Notes under the pieces: model-generated
The model's database searches: none
Told to the model about the DNA's origin: nothing
What the model saw: the letters and a program-made list of their open reading frames with translations, nothing else
Assembly (NCBI GenBank): GCA_000729835.1
Contig: JFHB01000024.1
Coordinates: 1 to 64,000 of the forward strand
Direction of reading: 5' to 3'
DNA from: Atkinsonella hypoxylon
Taxonomy: Eukaryota > Ascomycota > Sordariomycetes > Hypocreales > Clavicipitaceae
Length of the DNA: 64,000 nt
Program-made: the position numbers and the translations under genes
Shown here: piece by piece, positions 1-10,946 of the stretch
Layout of the letters: each line of letters opens with the position of its first letter
Position numbering within the stretch: the first letter of the stretch is position 1

Positions 1-2468
1 GGGGGGGGGGAGGGTCACTCAATGAGCATGGGGAAACCATGTCCAGGATTCCAGAGCCAAGCTCATTGTTCCATCGCCGTTCTGGTCCGTCATTGGTTCG
101 CCAATCCAGGAACAAAAGCACAGGCTGGCTGGGTTCCTGCCTAGTGGCAGTTGGGACGCGCTAGCAGATACGATACATTCATTTATTGGCTTGGCACAGC
201 CTGGTTGCTTTTATTAACAGAGTTTCCCAGAAGGGGATGCAAGGGGGAGGCAGCACTCACCCAGCGCTAGTGAAACCGGCCAATCGTGGCACTGCGCAGC
301 CACCCACCCATCCCTGGCTGAAACGGCCAACGTGTCCCAGACAAGTCCTCTGTTACCTTTATTGTCTGTCTTTGGAGGAGAGGGGAGGAGGGAAGGCACT
401 TGGCCTGGCCCCTAATTTGACCGCCCTATTCCGTAGTTAGTGGTTCACTGGTTGGCGCGCGACGGTGCCTGAGCGTCAACCTCGCGTCACATTTCGGATC
501 CCCAGGCCCCAGGTGTGGTGTTACAGGACACAAGCCTTGCCATCGGACCCTGCCAAGCGAATTGGTAAGCTTGGCCGACCCACAAAGTTGCCCTTTTGCT
601 ACCCGCTCTGCGAACACATATAATAAAACGATTTAATCCACAGTGTCCATACTAACTAGCTACAGTGTTCACCGCATGTGCTCACTGTGTCTACGGGCAA
701 ATCCTACATACTACGGAGTACCGCCTGCAACTAAAGCCTGGTGAAAGCAACAGGTTAAACAGAAGCAGAAGCATGACCTCGCAGATGCCTCACGCGATGC
801 ATGCAACCGGCCCTGTATACCCGTTTGCTAAGGTAAACAGGTTCCGCACGCTGATTGGTAGAAAGCATTCTGCCGAGTCGAGGCAGAAAAAGTCGCAATT
901 GCGCCCGTGCCTTGCAACGGCAGCATTTGGGTTTCTGCTGGAACCAATACGAATATCGGACCCTTGAGCTCGCTCAGGCGGATATCGTCAGTGGGAGCGA
1001 CGCATGTTAGCTCTCGTTGACGTGATGGCATTGCTGTCTCGGGCTGGGTGGCATGACGGCCAAGCTTGGGCAAAGTTCGTCACGGTGCGCATACATATCG
1101 CACAGTACAGCACCTGCCTTCCTTACCAGGTACCTACCTACCTAGGTAGGTACTCATGTGGGTATGTACGTATGTATCTGTACCATGGGTACGTACGTAT
1201 GTGTCTGTACCATGGGTACGTACCAGCTATCTGGCTTGATGCCAGGGATCGAGCCGAGAGCTTGGCAGGCATGGCACGCAGAGGATGATATTGCCTACAT
1301 TCCATCGCTTCATTGACGATTTGGAAATTGATGGAGGAGGTTGGCAGGATGTAAGAGCAGTCGACTTTGAGAATGAGGTGCGTCTTGGTCTTGTTCACTG
1401 AGACTCTTGTTTGTCGTCCCGGACAGAGCTGAATACGTGAAGCTGCATGCTGCGCTGCGCTACGCCGCCCAGCGCAGCATGCATCGGCTGCTTGGCGCGC
1501 GAGAGCAAAAGGCTGGGCGCACGCTCCAAGGGGTTGAAAAGCTTGGTGCCTCGTCCGTTCCTGGCCAAGGACGAAGCCAGCACTAGACCGACCAGCGCAT
1601 GTACTGGACGTACTGTACAAAACACAAAGCACTTCTTTCTTGCAGTCCAGCCCAGACAGTGAGTGCCGTCTGCGTCTTTGAATCCAAGTCGTGCCCCTGC
1701 TGCAATTCCATACACAACGCAATATAACGCAGCAAAAAGTGTTTCGTACACAAATACCCCAGTCAGGCACACGCTAGTAAGACCACACCCCCTCCGCCAC
1801 ACACCCCATACAAACCAACCACTCAGCTTGCACTGCCACCCTCCTCCACATCCACACCCGCGCCCACACCCCCACACGCCCTCCTCAACGTCGGCTCAAC
1901 CTCCACCCCTTCGTAGTTTGAACCAGAGCAGGGTTTTGAATGCCAGGGACACAAAGCGTCAGTCAAGATGGCTAGAGGAAAATATTTCTACTCGACCACC
2001 TCCATTCCTGTTTTAATTCTCTTCTTTTCTTCTCTTTTCCTCATCAACCCAACTTGTACGTTCCTGTTTTGATCCTGCGCAACGTTTCCGTTGACAACCC
2101 TCCTTTAGCAACGCGATCCTCATAGATCGCTAGCAACGATCTTGTTTGACGTTTTTTTTTGCGACGGCACTCTCCTTTGGCTGCTTGCATACCAGTCCCT
2201 CCCTCCCTTGTCTTGTCAGCGTCTTTGAAAGACCTGTCAAAATAGCGAGACTCTCCTTTACGGCGGTGCCGATTACATCAAGTCACGCGTGCGCTGCAGC
2301 TATTCTTAAAAGAAGGACAAAAAGTTTTTTTTTCCATCCACCCTTTCTGTGTTCATTCTGAGCAGGTAGTTCTATCGGTGTCCGTACGAACCTAAAAGGG
2401 AGCTCTGCACTTGGACGGAAACGAGAAAACCTGTTTTATTTTGGGCAAATATATAGTACATCGACATC
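1..2468. other. Left-edge non-coding region and upstream region of the GH128 gene
   Basis: I see no convincing gene here. Open frames are short, lack family motifs and overlap on both strands. The segment starts with a G run (1-10). It contains a palindromic TAGGTACC island near 1127-1155, a two-copy 27-bp tandem repeat (1166-1219) and a C-rich CCACAC-type tract around 1780-1880. The last 400 bases before the GH128 start at 2469 are T- and pyrimidine-rich, as in many fungal promoters and leaders. An A/T-rich ATATATAG lies about 20 bases before the start codon, too close to be read safely as a TATA box. Confidence 0.6.
1166..1219. repeat. 27-bp tandem direct repeat, two copies
   Basis: Two adjacent 27-bp units (1166-1192 and 1193-1219) differ at one position. 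Each holds a GTACCATGGGTAC core that is nearly palindromic. The pair lies directly beside a TAGGTACC-type island. Seen directly in the sequence; function unknown. Confidence 0.8.
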
Positions 2469-3578
2469 ATGGTCAGCAAGAAGCTCGCTGTGTTGGCTGC
2501 CGCCATGGCCCTCCTTAACCAGGCTGCCGCCCTCAACATCAACCGTCGCGAACATACGTTGGAAAAGAAGGCGGATCCCGTCATCGTCTATGAGACTGTT
2601 ACGGAAACCGTCTATGTCGACCCTGACCATCCAGATCAGCCTCCTACCCCGGCCAAGAAAGTTGAACTTACTACGAACTCGGGTGTCCCCAACAAACAAC
2701 AGGCAGCCGCAGCGGCACCTGCTCCTGCTCCTGCTCCTGCTCCCGCCGCTGACACCAAGAAGGCGCAGAGTTCTGGCAATAGTGGTTCTGACAGCAAGAG
2801 CTCCTCCAACACTGGCTCCGGCACTGGAAGCGCTTCACAGTCCAGCTCTACAGGAGCTGGACTCTCTGGCAAGCGTGGTATCGCCTACGATAACCCTGCC
2901 CTGGCCAACTTTGTCGGATCTACGTGCAAGTCCTGTTCCTGGGCCTACAGTTGGTCACAGGATTCTGGTGCTCTTGACCCCAAGTACCCCTTCATCCCCA
3001 TGGCCTGGGGACCGTCCAAGGTTCAGGGATGGGACGCCACTGCTTCCAAGGCCATCGCCAACGGCGCCAAGGCTCTCTTCTCCATCAACGAGCCCGACAT
3101 TGCCTCCCAAGCTAACATGCCTGTTGGGGACGCCGTCGCCTTCCACATCAAGTACATGAACCCCTACCACGGCCACAACACGCAGATTAGCGCCCCGGCC
3201 GTCAGCAACAGCAACCTCGCAGGCCAGGGTCTCGAGTATCTCAAGAGCTGGGTGTCCCAGTGCCAGACCCAGGGCTGCTTGTACGACTTCTGCAACGTCC
3301 ACTACTACAACACGGTCGACGCCATCGAGAACCTGTTCGACACCCTCGAGCAGGCCCATCAGATCTGCGGCGGCAAGCCCATCTGGCTGACCGAGTTTGC
3401 TCCCGTCAACGCCTCCCCCGCCCAGGCAGCCGACTTCCTCGCCAAGGTCATCCCCCGACTCGACGCCCTTCCGTACCTCGACGCCTACGCGTACTTCATG
3501 GCCAACACCGAGAACCTCCAACTGCTCTCTTCCAACTCGGCCCTGAACCAGATTGGCCAAGTGTACGTCAGCCAGTAA
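2469..3578 (+). CDS. Secreted GH128 family glycoside hydrolase (Asl1-like, beta-1,3-glucanase type)
   Basis: Intronless, 369 residues. A signal peptide is evident (MVSKK followed by an Ala/Leu-rich core ending near AAALN). A low-complexity linker of Ala-Pro and Ser/Gly/Asn (about residues 75-133) leads into the catalytic domain, which opens with GKRGIAYDN. The domain has the GH128/Asl1 landmarks: the Ser/Trp-rich CKSCSWAYSW, the W-G-P segment, the acid/base-type Glu in INEPD (E208) and the nucleophile-type Glu in WLTEFA (E309). Family members act on beta-1,3-glucan, in S. pombe Asl1 as a wall-associated protein. The Ser/Thr-rich linker suggests an O-glycosylated extracellular or wall-bound protein. 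Substrate is inferred from the family. The ATG at 2469 is the only start that includes the signal peptide. Confidence 0.93.
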   Translation: MVSKKLAVLAAAMALLNQAAALNINRREHTLEKKADPVIVYETVTETVYVDPDHPDQPPTPAKKVELTTNSGVPNKQQAAAAAPAPAPAPAPAADTKKAQSSGNSGSDSKSSSNTGSGTGSASQSSSTGAGLSGKRGIAYDNPALANFVGSTCKSCSWAYSWSQDSGALDPKYPFIPMAWGPSKVQGWDATASKAIANGAKALFSINEPDIASQANMPVGDAVAFHIKYMNPYHGHNTQISAPAVSNSNLAGQGLEYLKSWVSQCQTQGCLYDFCNVHYYNTVDAIENLFDTLEQAHQICGGKPIWLTEFAPVNASPAQAADFLAKVIPRLDALPYLDAYAYFMANTENLQLLSSNSALNQIGQVYVSQ

Positions 3579-4565
3579 GGGGCCATGTAGCACTCCTTTT
3601 TTACAAACTTGATGCATCGCCTTTTATTGGAAGAAAATTCTATAAGAACATTGCTGGGAAGATGATTCCAGCCTGATTTGAACGAGGCTTCTCCCACTCT
3701 CCAATAGACATGTCTCTGCGCGGATTGGACAAGAAGTAAAAAAACCAGGCAGCAATGTTCTTTTCGCTTATATGTATATATTGGCCTAGGGCTTCACAAT
3801 GATGTACTCATATTTACATGCAATGATGGATCCGAGTTGGCTACGGCTTAGGCACTCTGCCGGAGGACGACCCCCCAAAACATTTTAAGTTGTATGCGGA
3901 GTCTTGGATATTTTACCCCTTCTTATGCTCTTGATTCTTTGTATGCGTATTGATCCTTTGAGCCGGGATAGTGAGCGTTAAGAGATTTGTTTTGCATGCT
4001 TTTGTCGTGCCTGATGCATGGGCTGTCTTGTCTATACCTGCATTATCGTATGCTGCACGTGATGAACAAACAGCCAGCTCATTCAGCACTCTGCGCCTTG
4101 CTGCACGAATGACCGTACGAAGACACTTCCATTTTAGTTACCACCGTGCCCCCAAAAATACGTTCAGCCATCCTACGCCTACCACCTGTAGTTCAACTAC
4201 GGAATGGCGCACACGTGTGGGAGGCACAGTCGCGGCAATACATCTTCTCTCATCTATCATTGATATTCATATGGGTGCACTGGTTTCGTCCATAGTCACA
4301 AATCAATGGCATATCGTAGCAATCTTATGTACCAGCTCTGCGCATTCGTGAAGAGATATCTCGCCATGTAGTGCAGTTCCCAAAATGCCCGCGCAATGCC
4401 TGATCCGACTCCAAAGTACCAACCCAACGCCAAACAGGATTTCCCGCCCCCGTAAAATAAGGAAAAAAAAAAAAAAAAGCAGAAGCATTCCGTTCTTGGG
4501 TCCGTCATGTCATTGTCTCATTCCGAAATGCCCGTCATTCGAGGTTATGGAAATCAGCAGAGACA
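3579..4565. other. Convergent intergenic region (3' ends of GH128 and RING genes)
   Basis: Both flanking genes end here. No supported gene. A poly-A run on the plus strand lies near 4461-4478. Short open frames on both strands have no recognisable motif. Confidence 0.6.
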
Positions 4566-6271
4566 TCACCTCGCAGCTTGAGCTCTGGTCCGAATTCTAA
4601 ACTTATCCTTCAACTTATCCGTCAACTTGGCGGCCTGGGGCCTGTCCGTCACTGCTGTATCCGGGTAATTCATCTCTTGGTGTCGCGTCTGAGCGCGCAT
4701 CTGTCGCAAGACCTCGATTCTTTCTTCAACAGGAGCGTGTCGCAATTGATTCACATCGAAAAGCCGAGTGAACCGATAACCATGGTGCGTGTGTGTGTGG
4801 TCTATTTCATCTCCTTCGAGGCCTAGAGGGGGAGCCATACTTTCGTTGGGATCCGAAAATTCATCTTGAGAGGGGCGGCCAGGTCGGAGATCAAGGCGGC
4901 TATTGCAGTGTAAGTAGAAGTTGGTTCCGTAACATCATCACAAGTTCAACGACGTACCAAAGAGGACATGTCCCAGAGACATTGACGAGCCATGGATCCA
5001 CGCAGTGAGGATGGAATTGATGATTGCATGGCAAGACCCGTACGTCCTCTCCTACCTTGAAATCTTCTGTACAGATGGAGCACCCCGGATGTGCCTCATT
5101 CTCGGCCTTTGTATTAGCAGTGCTGTCCAAGCCTTCCGCGTGCGAGTCTCGCCTCGATGGCTTCTGATCGTTGCTACCTCGCGTCGCCCCAATAGCTTCC
5201 GCAGCCCCCACGGCCGTCCTCGCCTCGGTCGGCTCATTGCCCGTGCTCCCATCACTAATATCTCGTGCTGTCGGGGCATCCCGCCCATCCGTAGTTGCCG
5301 CATCCAGTTCCATATCCGGATCAGGTTTTGCAGGTCGCGGATTGCCAAACTTGACAATCGGTATAGTATCCAAAACGGCACGAGCCAGACCCTTGGCCCG
5401 ACTTTGCCGCGGCCGGTCTCCGTATCCGCCTCGAGGTCCGTACCGTTCTGGATATCGATGGGCTCGAACGGCACCAGTCGCAATAATGATCAAGAACAAA
5501 AGTGTTATGACGCCCGTGATGCTGTACAGAATACTCATCGCGACGGCCGAATTGTTGCTGCTGTTATTATTCGGGCCCGTGTCCGTGTCCTTCGGGGTCG
5601 TTTTGCCGTAAATGAGAGCATCAACGGGACTTCTTGTTTGCGAACTATTAAGGTGCGCCAGCACACCTCCAGCGTCTCCAGCGTCTGCCATGGTCAGAAT
5701 ACTCGTATAAGGTAAAGGCCCGTCGTCAGTGATGAGGCAGATATTTCTCTCGGTAGAGTATAGGATGATGGCCGATAATAAAGGTGAGGCTTTCATCAGC
5801 CGGGCGAGCATCGTATCCGGAGTAATGAACCCATCCGATGATGACCTGTCGCAGGACAAGAAAGCGATTGTGTCATTTCCCCGTAGACTGCTATAGTTGG
5901 TCGAGTTTGCAGCTTTCAGTGCACCCACGATGTGAATTGACTATCATCAACCGGGAATTCTTAGCAGGTAATTATAGTGAAAGCGGGTGCTTGTCATGAT
6001 TTATGCACATCATGTGAAGCGAATAGCCACTTACCTCACGAACAGTGTCTTTTCCGTTTAACCCGATACTAGGCGTCAAGGGGATTACAGTGTAGTCGTT
6101 CCCAGGTTGCGATGAAATGTTTAGATGCAGCGCACTTTGTTGCAGCGAGCCGGGAACATCCTGAGTAGCAGTTGTCAAGACGGGGAGGTTATCATCCTGA
6201 GAAGACACCAGCCGAGAGGCAAGCGCCACAACAAGCAGAGGAGGCCATAGCCTGGCAGTTCTGCCAGCCAT
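4566..6271 (-). CDS. Secretory-pathway transmembrane RING-H2 E3 ubiquitin ligase
   Basis: Three exons, complement(4566..4899, 4958..5940, 6035..6271), 517 residues; all joins keep frame. Exon 1 encodes a signal peptide (MAGRTARLW, then a Leu/Val/Ala core to about residue 25). A luminal segment is followed by one strong membrane helix (about 212-237) and a basic, disordered cytosolic part. A RING-H2 finger begins at about residue 366: GCSICTEDF, then CNHQFHPHC, and CPLCRLDLRP, whose final Cys-Arg is created by the last splice junction. Donors are GTAAGT and GTACGT. The order signal peptide, luminal domain, helix, RING matches PA-TM-RING-type ligases of the Golgi/endosome/vacuole; the luminal part is too divergent for me to assert a PA domain. 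Substrate unknown. Confidence 0.85.
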
Positions 6272-9200
6272 TCTCGCTGGTTTCTCCGCGTTGAAGGCTT
6301 CTGTTTCCCAGGTCCGATGGAGGCTGCGGCGAGCACAAGCAGTAACGGAGCTCTTATGGCGATGAGCCGATCGTTGATCTCAACTTCGTTCTGGCAGCGA
6401 CCGGTCATCTGCCTGGGTGGTTTTAAATCAAGGGAAGAGACATTTGACACGAGGCGACAGTCGTCGCAGCTGAGATCAAACAGCAGAGAGACGTTTGGCT
6501 GAGGCGAGAGAAAACCGCAGTTGGAGAAGGGGAAGATGAGACACGTACATGGGAGGCAAACGAATGTTTAAACACTAGACGTCGAGATAGTCAGGCCACG
6601 CATGACGGCGAGGTCGACCAGCTGAAGTGGACGTTGGAACGGTAGAGGTGGCTGAATGACGAGGCGTTCAAGCGGTGCGGGCAGGAGCGTCTGGTCGGAC
6701 TTGCCAATTGGTGCCAGCTGGTGGGCCAAGCCTTGGCGTCTGGAGACCAAGCCCTGAGCCAAAACCCCTGTCGATTGTCGATTGTCGTTGCCCTTCTTCA
6801 AACGAGCATGAGCGCGGGGAAAAGAGCGGACAGAACAAGTGCTGCTTGCTCTCCACAGTAGTTAGTACGAGCATGGCCATGGCCATCCTCCATCTTTCCG
6901 CACTCGTTCTTGTTCTTGTCCACTGCCAGCAAAGGCGAGCAAGCTCATCAATGACATACGTGTAGGTTAGGTAGGTACCTAACCTACCTACCCAGGTACC
7001 TAGGAACTTTATGTACCTGGGTACGTACTTGCAAGGCAAAGCTCAAAAAGCTCATTGCGTCATCAACGCCGTTAAGCCTCTATCACCACCGAGTTGCACA
7101 CCCCATTCGCAAACTAGACTTCTGGTCACAAGATCGTGCCACTGTTTTGGTCGATTATTACTTGACCCCTTATCACTGGGACACGATAACTAAAATTATC
7201 TGTCATGATATACTTATACTTTACACTCCGCAGAATGTATCTGGTGATATGTGTGTGGGAGTATCGCACCTGCAACCAGTTGGAGACGATCCCGCAAGTG
7301 ACCACTTGCTCTGCTTCCTTAACCCTGCCAAGGGGATCTTGTTAGATTGCATTGTCTTTGAACGCCCCTAGGTGCGTCCTGTCACTTCATAATGGTGAAC
7401 AGGACGATACAATGAAGCTTAATCATGTCGGTTGTGAAGACACGCAGCTTTAAACATGGGAACATACTGATCCGAGCCGTCTCCACAAAATGCCACTTCC
7501 AATATGTTATATATTGAGATGACGGCGACCATGGGTTGGTCTGTCAATTAGCCGTTCGTGTTCAAGATGCCCGGCGCGTTTCAAGTAGATCAAGTTGTAT
7601 GTGACCACGTCGTTTAATCGATATTTCGCCGCCCTTCGTTTCATCGCCGCCCATGACGTCGTATCATCTTCCCATCTCAATCACTGTCGTCGCCCTCTCT
7701 TGGTCGTTTCCTCTGCCACGTATCCGCCGAACCTATTTCAAATAGGTCATGCGCGTCCTTCAAGGTTTGGAGCTGCAAGACAAAAGAGAATCGACAACTC
7801 TGGTGCTGTGCGCAAAAGACTTCCAAGCAGAGATAATCAATGCACGTCTCAAAGCGGTTTGCTAGCGACAGCACTTTTGACAATCTCCGTACTGCTACAT
7901 TTCTTACTCTCAATTGACCCCTTTGGAGCATACTCCGTGTAAGGCCTTCAGCCGTCTCTCAATCTTGGTGACACTTGACGTGTGAAATGGGACGAACATC
8001 ATACAGTCGTGATACAAGTCTGGTGGTTCGACACCAAGGAGCCTTTCCCACGCTATTGATCATGTCATCGCCTGCCTGGTAATCACGCCAGCTTCACTCA
8101 TAATAGCCTCTCCATAAGACTTTGCACGAATTCGGAATCCCCGGAGAAACACGTGCGGCTGGGGAAACGGGCCGCGCCTTGTCCAACCTTGGATCCAATG
8201 CCACGATGTCACCAACTTGAGACAAGCCCACCAACCATGGCCACCTGTAAGTCCCAACTCTTCATGAGCTCTGCAAACCTGATTGTTTCAAACCTCCACT
8301 TGGTGTTTGCACATGGTTTCCCCAGCCATCCGTCGTAAACCCCATGTCCGATCTGCTAGTCAGACAACTTCGATGAGAGCCTCTCCCTAAGGTCAAGGCT
8401 TCGATAATCGAAGACGGTTATCAATCGTAACTCCTCTTATTGATGATTCCGGGGCAAGTGGCTCTTTCTGCACTTGAGCTAGCGCTGTATAAGCAGCTCA
8501 GCTTAAGCTGTAAAGACTTCGGATAATTGCCAAGGACCTTGGCAGTTTCTCTCAGACTGGTTTGTTACTCCGTCACCAGAGCACTGCCAATAGCTCACAA
8601 ACATCGCGCCGTATCGGAATCTCGTTGTGCCACAAGAGAAACAATCTTACTTTGTTCCGTGGATTGGGTACGGCTACAAGCCATTTTATGTAGATGCTCG
8701 TAGCTAAACCCGAATTTTTTTTATTTTTTATTTTTTACTTTTGCACAGAAACGAACTTCTCTCATGTTATTTTTAGAATCGTATCGCACGCTAACGTGTT
8801 GGCGGACTGACCACAAAGCGTCTATGCCGGTTGAGGCTCGCGAATGTTTTGTCTGAATCCAAGGTCCATCCATCCCTTGCTTAATGCCTAAAAGTTCAAG
8901 TTGTCGTCGTTATTGGCTATTAGCTGATTGCCGGACCCGAAATCATAAATTAATTCCTCGCCCAGAAGAGAGGATCGTCATCTGTCAAGAGTCGATCAAA
9001 GCATCATGGTAATTTATAAAATTCTCTGGCAAACCCAATCCGGTCGATCTATAATAAAATTGCGATTATGGACGCAGTACAGATACAAAGTTCAGAAAAG
9101 AGTCGGCATCGAAGATTTGCTGGGCTCGGAATCATAATTGCAAGGAATTATGCCGTCCTTATCGCCGCTTGGATGAGTAGAGGGAGTGTGACTGACTACA

Positions 9201-9301
9201 AGGCGATCCATCAGTCTTGTGACAGTGTAACAAGTGGATGCTGTTTCAAAGAGTAGATTACAGGCGCGCCTACTATATAGTCATATTTCTGTTATCATTG
9301 T
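6272..9301. other. Intergenic region, about 3 kb
   Basis: Upstream region of the RING gene and downstream region of cofactor B. I find no convincing gene; the longest frames start at non-ATG codons. It holds a palindromic GGTAGGTACC island (about 6962-7025), a TACTCCGT element near 7930, and AT-rich DNA around 8700-9060 with T-rich homopolymers. Confidence 0.55.
6962..7025. repeat. TAGGTACC-type palindromic island
   Basis: Runs of TAGG and CCTA units alternate so that the DNA can fold into hairpins; the stretch around TTAGGTAGGTACCTAACC is close to perfectly self-complementary. One of several such islands in this window, all intergenic. Confidence 0.7.
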
Positions 9302-10582
9302 TTAAATCTCCTCCATATCCTCCAGGTCGTCCATTGGAGGAAAATCACCAACCTCTACCCGTTCTGGACGCACAAACACGCCGTGCTTCATGGATGATGG
9401 CTTGCCCCAGTATCTGTGGTTGTTGATGCTGCCGTCGTTCTTGCCAATAGGTTCATCTAGCTGGACTCCTACCCATAATCCAATTCCGTTCGGAATTTCA
9501 GGAACTTCGCCCACGTATTTGACGACCCCCCGCTTGGTGTCCTCGCCGCCAACACGGCACCGCTTACCAACTTGGATGCCACGCTGGCGCACTTCTTGTT
9601 CCAGCGCATCTAACCTAGCCGTTTCGTGGCTTGGAGCGTTGGGGTCAAATCGCCCAAGTTTCTGTGCCTTCTTCCATGCAAGAACCGAGTCGGACTTCTT
9701 TTCATATTCCTCCTCAGGCATTACATACTTATCAACACCAGATGTGTCGGTGTAGTTGGGCCTTGCCCCTGGAGGTCGGGTATCCGTCACCTATGCATTA
9801 AAGTCAAGCCAGATTAGTGAGACGCATTTCAGCTTCCTTCATTGTCTTAAAGCCGATGTTTCTGTAAATGGTGGATTTCAAAAACCCAGGTCTCTAGCCT
9901 AACTAGCACTAGCATGACCCATCGACAGAAAGATGAACTTGCTGGACAGGACATAAATTCGTGCTGGGAAGAATGATTTGAGATCTTATTGTGCAAGAAT
10001 TAAAGGACCCCAAAGAAAGGAAAAGAAAAAGAAAATAGCTAGACGGGTTTGTAACGGCCCCCAAATACGGCCATTGTCTGTGGCTATATGACAGACCGGT
10101 ACGCATGGACAGCGGAAGGGTGGAACTTTTGTCTCTTCTTGTCTTTGACATCACTATGTGCATTATCCGGAGAGGTTGGATCTAGTGTTGCATTCCAGAG
10201 TGAGAGCAGGTTCTTGAGAGTTATGACTTTTCAGCCCAAGTTACACCCCAGTGAATAATCACCTCGTCTCTATCGTACACATGGGGCAGCCCTGGCCTAG
10301 GGGTATGTCTCATGAACAAATGAAATGCTGAACCAAACTTACATGCAGCTCAGAGTAGGGTACCAGGGGAAAGCTGGACAATCGGGTAAGGTCCTCGTCT
10401 GCCGCCTGGACGGGGATGACATCCGAGCCTGTTGTTGATTTGAGACTGAGTCTTTGTGCTAAAGGAGGAATACCTGTGATAGGTTCGAGCTTTGCTTTAA
10501 GGGTGTTGATGGACCAGGACGGGGTAATGCGTCGCTCGGACGCAGAATTCTCTGAGATGACCTGTAGAGGAACATCGGACAT
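9302..10582 (-). CDS. ALF1: Tubulin-folding cofactor B (CAP-Gly protein, Alf1/TBCB)
   Basis: Two exons, complement(9302..9790, 10343..10582), 242 residues, the normal size for cofactor B. Exon 1 (residues 1-80) is the N-terminal ubiquitin-like domain, starting MSDVPLQV. Exon 2 begins VTDTRPPGARPNY, a cofactor B signature, then a short helical part and a CAP-Gly domain with GLWVGVQLDEP and GKNDGS, and ends in the acidic tail DLEDMEEI. The acidic C-terminal tripeptide recalls the tubulin-tail-like motif of TBCB used to bind cofactor E. The protein acts with TBCE in alpha-tubulin folding and dimer turnover in the cytosol. The single GTAAGT-AG intron is 552 nt, far longer than others here. Protein continuity across it matches the family, so no missing exon is expected. 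Confidence 0.93.
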
Positions 10583-10646
10583 GGTTGGAGAGAAGACAGA
10601 GAGGTTTGCCGTTTGTTTCGTGTTCTTAAGCTGAGAAGTATTAGAG

Positions 10647-10946
10647 CTAACCAAATGCTGGACTTGGATCTGAGCGACTTTGTTTTACTTCACAGGCGGC
10701 GTTGGCCAAGCTGGAGTTAACGAACGCTTGTGATGTCTTTGCCTTCTCTGCCGAGCGAATATTGAATGAGACGAGCGGAGGTGTTTGAGCCCAAGCTGGG
10801 GCAGAGCAGGATGGTCGAGTGGGTCCCGCAGTCTCAGCAGATTGGGCGGTGGGTGACGGATGCTGGAAGATGTCTTGGACGGTTGAGACGGATAAGCTGG
10901 CAATCGCATCCGGAGACTGGGGACGGAAATAATGAATCATGTCCAT
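10647..10946 (-). other. Possible 99-aa upstream ORF or leader of cofactor B
   Basis: An ATG-initiated frame of 100 codons (starting MDMIHYFRPQ) ends 65 bases before the cofactor B start codon on the same strand. Third positions are fairly C-rich, but no family is recognised and it is Ser/Pro/Ala-biased. It could be a uORF, a separate small gene or chance. Low confidence. Confidence 0.2.

Noticed and set aside
1240..1262. GGCTCGATCCC on the minus strand, like a tRNA T-loop
   Set aside because: No cloverleaf can be drawn with the upstream sequence.
1138..1770. Minus-strand open frame of 210 codons near the left edge
   Set aside because: Cys/Arg-rich nonsense composition, runs through the TAGG palindromes and tandem repeat, no motif.
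7595..7942. 115-codon plus frame in the 3-kb intergenic region
   Set aside because: Starts at TTG, no ATG in a useful position and no motif.
8029..8043. GGTTCGACACC, a match to a tRNA B box
   Set aside because: No A box or foldable acceptor/anticodon stems at the right distance upstream.
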